A stretch of DNA of 27,064 nt from Deltaproteobacteria bacterium (GCA_031267005.1 JAIRZX010000575.1:1-27064), one strand, 5' to 3'; shown: positions 14,989 through 23,002, counted from the first letter of the stretch. Numbers and translations: made by a program. Notes: a model not told the origin generated them from the sequence alone.

Positions 14989-15864
14989 ATGCCCCAGAAA
15001 GGCCCGACCTCCGACAACCCTAAGCCGAAAGCGCCCAGGGCCGCTGACGGCAAGGGCCCGGAGTCCCCCCCAGCGAATGCCTCCCCCTCCGGGAAAGCCG
15101 CCCGCGCGGCATCTTCCCCCAGGGAGGCCGGCATGAAGGCAAAGGACGGCAAGCTCGCCGGTTCCGACTCGCCAACCGCCCTTAAGCCCGATGCCCGGAA
15201 GCCCGGAGCCCCGGAGGCCGATGCCCGGAAGTCCGGAGCCCCGGAGGGCCATGTCCCGACCCGCCACGCCAGCTCCCGGCGCCCGTACGCAGGGCACCCC
15301 TGCCTGGATCCCGAGAGCGGCTTCTACCGCGAGGAGCACTTCGAGCTCTCCCTCAAGTACGAGATGTCCCGCTCCCTGGAGGCCGAAAAGCCCCTGGGGC
15401 TCCTGGTCATTTCGTTCGAGGGCGGCCTTCCCGGCTTCTTCGCGGGCTTCTTGCTCGAGAGGCTCCGGAAGATCGATCTCCCTTCCAGGCTGGGACCAGG
15501 GGAAGCGGCCGTCATCATGCCGAGGGTCAACCCCTCCCGTGCCGGCAGGCTCGTGGAGAGGCTCGGGCACGATCTGGCGGAGGGCGGCGGGCTCGCCGGG
15601 GCCAAGGCGCCTCTCTTCGGCGCGGCGCTGTGCTGGCCCAACGACGTCATGACCCCCGAGAGCCTCCTGGCCAAGGCGAGGGCATCCTGCGACGGAGCCT
15701 CCGTGACGGCCGAGAAGCTCCTCTCGGGCAAAGGCCTTTACGCCGAGGCGCAGACCGAGCTGATACCCGAGGAGAAGGAGACGCTGTTCGCCGGCTTCTC
15801 GGAGCTCAGGGGACCGGATCCCCTCTGCGGCGAGGCCAAGGGGCCTAAGGGCCAGGCGACTTAG
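14989..15864 (+). CDS. Degenerate GGDEF-domain protein with retained I-site (probable c-di-GMP receptor, not a cyclase)
   Basis: 291 residues from ATG 14989 (GGAG 8 bases upstream). A shorter start at 15133 has an even better site (AGGGAGG, 5-base spacing); an upstream start at 14707 is disfavoured because it overlaps the terminator. Residues 1-100 are a Pro/Ala/Lys-rich linker with two DARK(P/S)GAPE repeats. From about 105 the GGDEF fold is recognisable: LDPESGFYREEHFE matches the DPLTGLxNRxxFE opening, LPSRLGPGEAAVIMP matches ARLGGDEFAVLLP, and a MTPESLLAKARASCD helix follows. The signature is G169-P-G-E-A173 instead of GG(D/E)EF, so diguanylate cyclase activity is unlikely. R160-K-I-D163 lies exactly five residues before it, the spacing of the c-di-GMP inhibitory site (compare RAID in PleD). 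Such proteins often act as c-di-GMP receptors. Its place beside a CheA with MshEN-like repeats is suggestive. Confidence 0.8.
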   Translation: MPQKGPTSDNPKPKAPRAADGKGPESPPANASPSGKAARAASSPREAGMKAKDGKLAGSDSPTALKPDARKPGAPEADARKSGAPEGHVPTRHASSRRPYAGHPCLDPESGFYREEHFELSLKYEMSRSLEAEKPLGLLVISFEGGLPGFFAGFLLERLRKIDLPSRLGPGEAAVIMPRVNPSRAGRLVERLGHDLAEGGGLAGAKAPLFGAALCWPNDVMTPESLLAKARASCDGASVTAEKLLSGKGLYAEAQTELIPEEKETLFAGFSELRGPDPLCGEAKGPKGQAT

Positions 15865-16138
15865 CCTGCCAAGGGGACAGCGTCGGGGCGACGTCTAGAA
15901 GCGTTGCGGCATAAGATTTAAAAATCTTCCGTTTTTGCAAGAAAGCATGCCTCGTTCCGGCCCGGGGCTTCGGCCTTGGGGTCCGTCCTTAGCATGATGG
16001 CGACTTCGGCATTCCGACCCTGGGCTATAAGCTCGCGCTTATTGCTTGTGGACTCCTGCGGCATTTTCAAGGCGGCAGCTACGGCAGTTATACCCCTTTA
16101 AGACACGAAGAAGCCCTGTACGCCGGGAAACGCCGCCT
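15865..16138. other. Spacer after the GGDEF-like gene
   Basis: No gene seen. AAGATTT/AAATCTT (15913-15928) followed by a T-run (15932-15936) could form a weak A/T-rich terminator for the preceding gene, though the loop is very short. The base composition becomes less GC-rich from here toward the methylase gene. Confidence 0.45.
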
Positions 16139-16268
16139 GATCCTGGGCCTGATCCTGATCCTGATCCTGATCCTGGGCCTGATCCTGATCCTGATCCTGA
16201 TCCTGGGCCTGATCCTGATCCTGATCCTGATCCTGATCCTGATCCTGATCCTGATCCTGATCCTGGGC
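16139..16268. repeat. CTGATC hexanucleotide array with 18 GATC sites
   Basis: Units of TCCTGA repeat with a 6-base period, interrupted four times by a GGGCCT unit, giving an approximately 30-bp higher-order period at the left end and a longer uninterrupted run at the right. I count 18 GATC tetranucleotides between 16139 and 16262. All frames on both strands stay open (for example Pro-Asp, Asp-Gln or Gly-Ser dipeptides), which explains the long but meaningless open frames here. It lies about 440 bases upstream of the methylase-like gene. Confidence 0.9.
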
Positions 16269-16658
16269 CTGAGACGGAGAGGAAGCCGGAACGGAAGCTG
16301 GAGCCGGGGGGGATTCTCCTGGCAGGCATAAGGAGAGTTCCCGTGAAAGCCTGAACTGGAAGGACGTTAAGCGATTTGGCAACATGCGGTGGATTCGGGA
16401 ACATCGTCGCATGAGGCCGAATTGGGGTGCCAGCGACTCCGTGCGCTCGACATGCCGTATAAACCACATGCCTGTCGGGACTCTGGACGAGTCCGCCGCC
16501 TGGCGAGTTAGATTTCGGCGGCGGCGAAGGGAAAAGGGCAGTCTGGGCGACGAAGAGGAGTTCGGCGGGACGGCTGTTTGATTCGGAGAGTTCCGTTTCC
16601 AGCGGGCCGAACAGGTTCGCAACCTTCAAGGAAATTTTTAAACCAGCCAACAAGCAAG
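16269..16658. other. Spacer upstream of the methylase-like gene
   Basis: About 390 bases of moderate GC content with short open frames on both strands, rich in Arg and Ser and without recognisable domains. I looked for remnants of a transposase, integrase or restriction gene and recognised none. Confidence 0.45.
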
Positions 16659-16688
16659 CTGTCAAGCAGATTTCACCTTTTATATTAT
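16659..16688 (+). promoter_or_regulatory. Probable promoter of the methylase-like gene
   Basis: A -35-like CTGTCA (16659-16664) is followed by overlapping -10 candidates TATATT (16681-16686, 16-base spacer) and TATTAT (16683-16688, 18-base spacer). The A/T-rich box stands out from the surrounding sequence. AAGGA (16697-16701) then lies 7 bases before the ATG at 16709, so the leader would be very short. Confidence 0.5.
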
Positions 16689-16708
16689 CTAATCTGAAGG
16701 ATCACAGG

Positions 16709-19700
16709 ATGGACCATACGGACAAAGAGCCCATAGCCAAATACGTCAGTTTAGTGCGGAAAGTCCGAAAGAAAACCGAGACCGCCGTCACGCAGTCTAT
16801 GCAGGGACTCGTGGAAAGCCTCGCGTCCGGCGACCCTGGCGCGGGGCATAAGGAAAGCGAGCTTCTGGCCAGGATTTGGACGCACGGAAGCCAGCAGGGG
16901 GATATCCTCAAGGACGACAAGCTCCAGGTGTTGGCGGGGGTGAGGGGAGAGGCCGCGTACGAGTATTGGCACCGCATGCTCTTCACCAGGTTCCTTATGG
17001 CAAAAGGCCTCATGAAGCTTCCGTCCGGAGACGGGCGGCTGAGAGAGGCAAGCCTAAACAGGCAAATGCCGCAAGGGCAGGGCGGCCAAACCATAGGATG
17101 GGAGATGGCGGTGCGTCTTGCCGCCAGGATGCTCCCGCAGATCATCCGTTCCGAGTCCCCCTTCTTGAGGCTGACCATCTCCCCATTGTTCAAGGACCAG
17201 ATTTTTTCTGCCATGGAACAATTTCCCCAGGAGCTTTTCAAAGATATCGGCATTTTGGGGCTTTTTTACCAGTCGTGGAGCGTCGGAGAGAGGGCGGGCA
17301 GCGTTCTCCCGAAAGACGCGGCGGGGAAGGCCCGGACCAGCGCGGAATGGTTTCGGGCGGCGACCCAGGTTAGCACCTCGCCGATCGCCGCTGGATTTCT
17401 TCTTGACAATACCTTGGGGGCATGGTGGGCCGCGAGGCGCCTCGGCGACGATGATCGGAAAACCGCGAAATCGGAGGCGCTGCTGCGCGGATATTTGAGC
17501 GCCGACGGAACGGAACTGCCAACCCTGAGGTTTACGCAGGAGGAAGGAGTCTGGACTCCGGCCGCAGGGACGTTTGAATCCTGGCCCGACGAGCTCTCGG
17601 AGCTGAAGGTCATGGACCCGTGTTGCGGGGCCGGGACTTTCCTGGTAGCTCTTTTCCGGATGCTGGTCCCCATGCGGATGAAACTGGAAGGGCTTAAGGC
17701 GCCGGAGGCGGTTGACGCCGTCTTGCGGGAGAACGTCCACGGCCTTGACGTGGACCGGCGTTGCGTGGATTTGGCTAAATTCGCCTTGACGTTTGCCGCC
17801 TGGACCTTTCCGGGCGGTGGCGGCTGCCGCGAGTTGCCGGAGTTAAACGTCGCCTGTTCCGGGTTGCCGGTCAACTCGCTGGAGGAAGAATGGCGGGGGC
17901 TTGCCGAAGAGAACGCCGGGCTGGAGACGGCGCTGAAGGAAATGCACGCCCAGTTCAAGGACGCCTCGTTGCTGGGGAGCCTTATTGATCCTGAGGCGGC
18001 CTTTGAGCGGGCGGGGGTTTCGGGCTGCGGCTGGAAAGACGTATTTCCGCTTCTTGATAAGGCTTTGGCTATCGGGACAAGCGGCTATTCCGGCGAAAGA
18101 TCGGTTTGGGCAAAAGAAACGGCCAAAGCCGGTTCGCTTCTCTCGCGGCGTTACGCGCTCGTCGTGGCTAACCTGCCTGTGTATTGCCTAGAAGGGAAGT
18201 CCGACGAGTTGAAGGATTGCTTTTTCCGGCGCTATCCGGATGCCGAAGGTGAACTCGCGCCGTCTTTTGTCGAGAGGATCGCAAATTTCCGTTCGGAATG
18301 CGGGACAGCCGCCATCGTGCTTCCTAATGTTTTCTTTGCGCCCGTACCCTATGCCAAATTTATGCTGAATATGCTTAATCGAAACAAGTGGCATATTGTG
18401 GCAAAGCTTGGAGATGCGGAGGAAAATTATTATACTGACTCGGGATTGAATGCGGCTATGGCCATCTTCAGCCGTGGCAAGTTGCCGGACGGCGCTTCGG
18501 AAGTTTCCGGCGTGGATGTTTCCGGAGCATCTTGCGCCGTCCAGGATCCTGAACGCGTAAACGTATTGAACGTCAAGGATTGCCTGGTCGGTAACAAAAA
18601 GGGAAATATCATTACTGGTAAAATCAATAATTTATCATACGCAGAATTGCTTGATGCGTTCGTTGGAAAAGCGCCTTTGTTAAAATTCAATCAGCTCGAG
18701 GAGACTATATTCGGATACCATAAAAGCTTTAAGAAGAAGCAAGAAGAATTGTCATCTGACCCGGAATTTTTCAAGCTTTCCGAACGTTCCGAACCTTCCG
18801 AACCTTCCGAACGGTCAGAACTTTCCGAACTTTCCGAATTTTCTGAACTTTTCGAACTTTCCGAAGGCAGTCAACATGCCGTCCTGCATGCAGAATCCGC
18901 ACGTTTCGAGCATGCGGTCGCCTATACGGGAATAGATACCGGTGACGACAAAAGGTTTACGAGGTATTTCTGGGAGAGGCCCTCAGTGGATTCAGGATGG
19001 AGGCTTTATCATGAATTGAGCACTTACTCGATCTTTTCCAAGCCACTTTACTCGGCATTGTATTCCGGGAGGATGAAGATAATCAACTGGAAAAATGCGG
19101 GGCTTGACATGCTCAACCCGGGCCGATCCAACAAGAATTTAGGGGCCAAGGGCGTTGTTCTTTCCAACATTTACGAGTTTAAGGCCACGCTGTACACAGG
19201 CGAACTTTACAGCGATAAGTCGCTTTCTATATGCCCAATCGATAAATGTAACCTCCCTGCCCTTTGGTGCTATTTATCTTCCCTCGAATACAAACACGTC
19301 AGGGAGGACGCCTTGTCTATCATCGAGGAGGCCAAAGGTCGCGACAAGTTTATACCGTTCGACCCCGACCGTTGGACCGTTGAGGCCGGCTTGAAGTTTC
19401 CTAACGGGTTGCCCGGACCCTATTCCGACGATCCGACTCAGTGGCTGTTCCACGGCCACCCGTTTGGGTCTGTCGTGTGGGACGATCAACTGAAGCGGAC
19501 CGTGCCGGGTCCCCGGCGGCTTGACAAATCAGTGTTGCATGTAGCCGTCGCCCGCCTTCTGGGGTATCGTTGGCCGGCCGAGCTTGACGAAACGATGGAG
19601 CTTTGCGGCGAGCAGCGCGAGCTCGTCAGCCGTTGCGAGGCTCTGTCGGCTCCCGGGCTGGTAGCCGAGAACGGGATAGTCTGTATTCCCGCGGTAGCCG

Positions 19701-20962
19701 GAGAAGCGGAGGCTGCGGACAGGCTCAAAGCCATCTTGGCTGCCTCCTACGGCGACGGCTTCTCCGACGAGGTAGTTTCTTCGCTTCTAAAATCAGTCGG
19801 CTTTGAGAATGGCGGCCTGCAAGCTTGGCTCAGGGACGGCTTCTTCAAGGAGCACTGCGTCGCTTTCGAAAACCGTCCGTTTATTTGGCAGATCGGGGAC
19901 GGCAGGCCAGACGGTTTCTCCGCCCTTATAAATTACCATAAACTTAGTTGCCAGCTCCTTAGTACTTTGAATGACGTTTATATTGCAGGATGGGTTAAGC
20001 TCCAGGAAATAGGCATTTCTAACAAGGAGCCTGGGGCCAAAGCAAGGCAAGAGAGCGCCAAGGGATTAATGAAGAGAATTAATTTCATCATGCATGGCGA
20101 TGCTCCTTTAGACGTCTTTGTTCGGTGGAAGACGTTCGACGAGCAGCCAACATCATTCTGCCCAGACGTCGACGACGGCGTACGCGTAAACATCCGTCCG
20201 TTTGCGATCCCCTACGTTTGGGTAGGAATCAAGAAGAGTTCAGGGATCCTGCGGGACAAGGTTAACCTTGACTGGAACTCTGACGAGGGTGACTTTCCGC
20301 CGACTTCCGAGCCCTGGAACACTCTCTTCAAGGGAGAGCGCGTAAACAGGCACCATCTTACAATTAAGGAAAAGGCGGAGAACAATAAGGAAAAGAACAA
20401 AACGGAGGACGAGAACTCCGCGAATTCTGAAAACTCCAAGACCTCCGCGAGTCCCGCGAGCCCCAAGAAACCCGCGAGCCCAGCGAACCCCAAGAAAACC
20501 GCGAGCCCCGCTGACCCCAAGAAAACCGCGAGTCCCGCGAGCCCCAAGAAACCCGCGAGCCCCGCTGACCCCAAGAAACCCGCGAGCCCCGCTGACCCCA
20601 GGAAAACCGCGAGCCCCGCGGACCCCAGGAAAACCGCGAGCCCCGCGGACCCCAGGAAACCCGCGAGCCCCGCCGACCCCAGGAAACCCGCGAGCCCCGC
20701 GGACCCCAAGAAACCCGCGAGCCCCGCCGACCCCAAGAAACCCGCGAGCCCCGCCGACCCCAAGAAACCCGCGAGCCCCGCTGACCCCAAGAACTCCGCG
20801 AGCCCCGCGGACTCAAATAACTCCAAGAACTCTAAGAACTTAAAGTACTTCAAGAACTTCAAAAACTTCAAGAAATTCAAGAAGAACAAGAAGAACAAGC
20901 AGAACGTGGAGAACGTGAAGAGCGAGCAGAACGTGAAGAGCGTGAAGAGCGTGGAGACCTAG
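16709..20962 (+). CDS. Large N6-adenine DNA methyltransferase-like protein (Eco57I/DISARM-type) with altered catalytic motif and repetitive tail
   Basis: 1417 residues. SAM-binding motif I is clear (D303-F311, DPCCGAGTF), and the next acidic region (NVHGLDVDRRCVDLAKFAL) fits. The segment corresponding to catalytic motif IV reads N488-L-P-V-Y instead of NPPY/F/W, followed by family-typical LEGKSDELKDCFFRRYPDAE, SFVERIANF and WHIVAKLG stretches. A late DVDDGVRVNIRPF block and FKGERVNRHHLTIKEK also match large methylases of Eco57I/PglX/DISARM-type systems. Asn and the middle Pro of motif IV remain but the aromatic-position residue is Val, so activity is uncertain. Residues about 690-720 form a Ser-Glu-rich insert. 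The last about 170 residues are repetitive: about 14 SPADPKKPA-type nonapeptides, then a Lys/Asn/Phe tail. Third codon positions are visibly more A/T-rich than in neighbours, suggesting transfer. No helicase, nuclease or specificity gene is adjacent, so it looks orphan. Start supported by AAGGA. Confidence 0.85.
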   Translation: MDHTDKEPIAKYVSLVRKVRKKTETAVTQSMQGLVESLASGDPGAGHKESELLARIWTHGSQQGDILKDDKLQVLAGVRGEAAYEYWHRMLFTRFLMAKGLMKLPSGDGRLREASLNRQMPQGQGGQTIGWEMAVRLAARMLPQIIRSESPFLRLTISPLFKDQIFSAMEQFPQELFKDIGILGLFYQSWSVGERAGSVLPKDAAGKARTSAEWFRAATQVSTSPIAAGFLLDNTLGAWWAARRLGDDDRKTAKSEALLRGYLSADGTELPTLRFTQEEGVWTPAAGTFESWPDELSELKVMDPCCGAGTFLVALFRMLVPMRMKLEGLKAPEAVDAVLRENVHGLDVDRRCVDLAKFALTFAAWTFPGGGGCRELPELNVACSGLPVNSLEEEWRGLAEENAGLETALKEMHAQFKDASLLGSLIDPEAAFERAGVSGCGWKDVFPLLDKALAIGTSGYSGERSVWAKETAKAGSLLSRRYALVVANLPVYCLEGKSDELKDCFFRRYPDAEGELAPSFVERIANFRSECGTAAIVLPNVFFAPVPYAKFMLNMLNRNKWHIVAKLGDAEENYYTDSGLNAAMAIFSRGKLPDGASEVSGVDVSGASCAVQDPERVNVLNVKDCLVGNKKGNIITGKINNLSYAELLDAFVGKAPLLKFNQLEETIFGYHKSFKKKQEELSSDPEFFKLSERSEPSEPSERSELSELSEFSELFELSEGSQHAVLHAESARFEHAVAYTGIDTGDDKRFTRYFWERPSVDSGWRLYHELSTYSIFSKPLYSALYSGRMKIINWKNAGLDMLNPGRSNKNLGAKGVVLSNIYEFKATLYTGELYSDKSLSICPIDKCNLPALWCYLSSLEYKHVREDALSIIEEAKGRDKFIPFDPDRWTVEAGLKFPNGLPGPYSDDPTQWLFHGHPFGSVVWDDQLKRTVPGPRRLDKSVLHVAVARLLGYRWPAELDETMELCGEQRELVSRCEALSAPGLVAENGIVCIPAVAGEAEAADRLKAILAASYGDGFSDEVVSSLLKSVGFENGGLQAWLRDGFFKEHCVAFENRPFIWQIGDGRPDGFSALINYHKLSCQLLSTLNDVYIAGWVKLQEIGISNKEPGAKARQESAKGLMKRINFIMHGDAPLDVFVRWKTFDEQPTSFCPDVDDGVRVNIRPFAIPYVWVGIKKSSGILRDKVNLDWNSDEGDFPPTSEPWNTLFKGERVNRHHLTIKEKAENNKEKNKTEDENSANSENSKTSASPASPKKPASPANPKKTASPADPKKTASPASPKKPASPADPKKPASPADPRKTASPADPRKTASPADPRKPASPADPRKPASPADPKKPASPADPKKPASPADPKKPASPADPKNSASPADSNNSKNSKNLKYFKNFKNFKKFKKNKKNKQNVENVKSEQNVKSVKSVET
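18779..18865 (+). repeat. 9-bp imperfect repeat coding Ser-Glu-rich insert
   Basis: TTCCGAACN-type nonanucleotides repeat about nine times with point differences, encoding a SER/SEP/SEL/SEF tripeptide series at residues about 691-719 of the methylase-like protein. It interrupts the sequence after the methylase core and is probably a flexible acidic linker. Confidence 0.85.
20450..20827 (+). repeat. 27-bp in-frame tandem repeat in methylase tail, about 14 units
   Basis: Units of 27 bases encode the nonapeptide SPADPKKPA with Asp/Asn/Ser, Lys/Arg and Pro/Thr variation. Most internal units differ only by one or two bases, indicating recent unequal duplication. The following Lys/Asn/Phe-rich end (20828-20962) is itself built of AAGAAC and TTCAAG-type short repeats. 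Confidence 0.92.
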
Positions 20963-21294
20963 AAGAACTGGAAGTTCGCGAACCATACTTGCCGCAAGCG
21001 GTCCGGGAAACTTTCCCTCCAGACCGGCGGAGGCGTTTCCAAAGGGGTCGTTGAAAGCGAGGCGGCTTGCCTTTCCGGTGGGTCCTGTCTCTTGCCGGTG
21101 TTTATGGTTGCGTCAAGGTGTAGACGGCCTATTCCAAACAGAATTTTCCGGCAGTTCAGCCGCGAAAGGCGCATAAGTTGCCGGGCGGCTTGCCGAAGTC
21201 AGCCTCGCCTTCGCCGGGACATCCTTCGTCGGCCACGCGTCTGACGGCATCGCTTCAACCGTTTAAGCTGCCGCCGACCCCCGCCTGGCCCGCC
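20963..21294. other. Spacer between convergent genes, nothing recognised
   Basis: About 330 bases between the plus-strand methylase gene and the end of the minus-strand glycosyltransferase gene. No T-tailed hairpin was found for either gene. No coding frame has recognisable content. Confidence 0.5.
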
Positions 21295-21314
21295 TCTCAT
21301 CTCATCTCATCTCA
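21295..21314. repeat. TCTCA pentanucleotide repeat over the glycosyltransferase stop codon
   Basis: Four TCTCA units; on the minus strand these read TGAGA repeats and supply the stop TGA (21307-21309) plus a further out-of-frame one. A change in copy number past the first stop would not alter the protein. Confidence 0.75.
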
Positions 21315-22254
21315 GCTCCTTGTTCCGGTCCATGTCCATCCAGACGCCGAAGAGGAAGGACTGGAGCCCCAGGAACACGGTGAACAGGAACACTATGAGC
21401 GTTATTTCCGGCATCTGCCCCTGGCTCACGAACAGGTAGATGAGCCTCAATAGGAACATGAACCCGAGCCCGAACAGGAAGAGCCCCGTGAGGATGAACA
21501 GGAACAGCGGGTGTGCGTCCCGGATCACGTACTTCTTCCAGAGCCGCCACATGTACATCCTGATAAGGAGCCTCGAGATAGGCCAGAGCACCTGCCGCGG
21601 CTTGAAGCCGCTCTTTTCCCCTATGTTGTAGACGGGCCGCACCGGCACGTCCCTGACCCGCATGTCCTCGACGTTCAAGCGGACCAGCAGGTCGTTCGGC
21701 TGGCCGTAGCGTTTGTACATGCCGTCCCAGTCGACGGCGGCCAGGGCCCTCTTGCTTATGACCGTGTAGCCGGTCTGGGAGTCCGCCACGTGCCAGTAGC
21801 CGCTTGAGAACTTGGTCAAAAACGAAAGGGCCGCGTTCCCGAAAAAGCGCACCCTGGGCATGGCCTTGTAGGCTTCCCCGTGGACCAGGCGGTTTCCTTT
21901 GGCGTAGTCCACCCCTTCCGCGGCCACCGGGTCGCACAGCTTGGGCAGATCCTCCGGATCCATCTGCCCGTCCCCGGCCATTACCGCCGCCATGTCCATG
22001 CCTTCGTCCCGGACCCACTTGTAACCTGTAGCTATCGCCCCGCCCACTCCCTGGTTCACGGAGTGTGAGATAAGCAGCACCCGGGGATCTGCCGCGGCGA
22101 GCCTATGCGCTTCGGCGGCGGTCCCGTCCGTGGACTTGTCGTCGACTACGACGATCTTGTCCACGAAGTCCGGCATGGTCCCGACGGTCCGGGCCAGGAG
22201 CTTCTCTTCGTTGAAGGCGGGCACGACGACGGCGAGGGTCTTTCCTTTGTACAT
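21307..22254 (-). CDS. Membrane-anchored GT2 family glycosyltransferase (polyprenyl-phosphate/dolichyl-phosphate mannosyltransferase-like)
   Basis: 315 residues from ATG 22254; a GTG nine bases upstream (22263) is an alternative start with GGAAGG 11 bases before it. The GT-A fold motifs are in order: VVVPAFNEE (9-17), VVVDDKSTDGT (35-45), NQGVGGAIATGY (67-78) and the metal/nucleotide-binding acidic motif AGDGQMDP with D95 and D99. Two hydrophobic helices near the C-terminus (LFLFILTGLFLFGLGFMFL and ITLIVFLFTVFLGLQSFLF) anchor it in the inner membrane. This architecture is typical of enzymes that move a sugar from a nucleotide donor to a polyprenyl phosphate, or of GtrB-like surface-polysaccharide modification. 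Sugar and acceptor cannot be inferred; no flippase or other polysaccharide gene is adjacent. Confidence 0.93.
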   Translation of the reverse strand: MYKGKTLAVVVPAFNEEKLLARTVGTMPDFVDKIVVVDDKSTDGTAAEAHRLAAADPRVLLISHSVNQGVGGAIATGYKWVRDEGMDMAAVMAGDGQMDPEDLPKLCDPVAAEGVDYAKGNRLVHGEAYKAMPRVRFFGNAALSFLTKFSSGYWHVADSQTGYTVISKRALAAVDWDGMYKRYGQPNDLLVRLNVEDMRVRDVPVRPVYNIGEKSGFKPRQVLWPISRLLIRMYMWRLWKKYVIRDAHPLFLFILTGLFLFGLGFMFLLRLIYLFVSQGQMPEITLIVFLFTVFLGLQSFLFGVWMDMDRNKELR

Positions 22255-22263
22255 GGGTCTCAC

Positions 22264-22628
22264 TTAAGAAGCGGCCTTCCGCTGGCCGGAACGGCCCGCG
22301 CCGACGGGAGCGGGGGCCGCCCGGTCGCCGGGGCGCGCCGTGATTGGCGGGAGGCTCCCGGGGCAACCTCGGCGGCGGCGGGATTGGCGTCAGGTGGCGG
22401 CGGTACGGGGGAAGGGCCTGGCCGGTTCCCGGAAAGGGGCGCTGGCGGCGGCGGAAGGGATTATGGCGTCAGTCCGGCTCTCAGCCGGCGGCAAGGTCCG
22501 GAAAAGGCTGCAAGGCCTCGTTAAACAGGGGGGGGGCGGGGAAGCGGGTCGGGGGGAGGCCCGAGGCCGGAAAGCCCGCCAAGTCTAGCCCGCTGGGGGC
22601 TTGCGGTCAAGGCAAGGGCGAAAGGGCC
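22264..22628. other. Spacer, no gene recognised
   Basis: GC-rich sequence upstream of the glycosyltransferase gene. The plus-strand open frames are Gly/Arg-rich with no domain. No clear minus-strand promoter for the glycosyltransferase was found. Confidence 0.5.
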
Positions 22629-22783
22629 GCAAGGCATGAAAGCCGTAAGGCCGGAATCCGAAGGGACGCAAGGATTGAAAGCCGAAAGCCGGAATCCGAA
22701 GGGGCGCAAGGCTTGAAAGCCGTAAGTCCGGAACCAGTAGGGCCGTAAGGCATGGACGGCCGAAACGCCTGAGGCGCGGAAGC
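22629..22783. repeat. 39-bp tandem repeat, about four copies
   Basis: Units start at 22629, 22668, 22706 and 22745, each GCAAGGNNTGAAAGCCGNAAG followed by a CCGGAA-containing half; the fourth is truncated. Related shorter pieces (GCCGTAAG, GCCGGAAG) recur at about 24172-24220 in the next spacer but one, so this family, unlike the others here, occurs in two spacers. Confidence 0.85.
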
Positions 22784-22925
22784 CCGCAAGGCCGGTTTGC
22801 AGTAATTCCGGACGGGGGAAGGCAGGACGGCAGGCCAAATGAGCCTCGGCGGCGCTTGGGCCCCGCGCAACGGTGGGGCGGGGTTTTCGGGATCCTCGTC
22901 TCCGTCCCGGGACGGAGTATCCCTC

Positions 22926-22946
22926 CCGGCTGGAGCCGCCAGCCGG
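22926..22946. other. Perfect 8-bp hairpin downstream of the DnaJ-type gene
   Basis: CCGGCTGG (22926-22933) and CCAGCCGG (22939-22946) form a perfect stem with a 5-base loop, about 55 bases past the stop of the minus-strand gene. There is no T-run, so termination is not demonstrated; it may stabilise the transcript end. Confidence 0.5.
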
Positions 22947-23002
22947 AGCGGGGAACTTCGTCCCTGCCCGGAGACTCTCCCCCCGGGCGGAGTTAGGCCT
23001 CC

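Noticed and set aside
16039..16665. Minus-strand frame with Gly-Ser repeats and overlapping Pro-Asp and Asp-Gln frames
   Set aside because: All three arise from the 6-bp TCCTGA array, which is open in every frame. Flanks show no domain or consistent start.
20212..20898. Minus-strand frame with repeated FLGSAGLAG peptides, glycine-rich-protein-like
   Set aside because: It is the complement of the methylase tail repeats; the plus frame continues a recognisable methylase.
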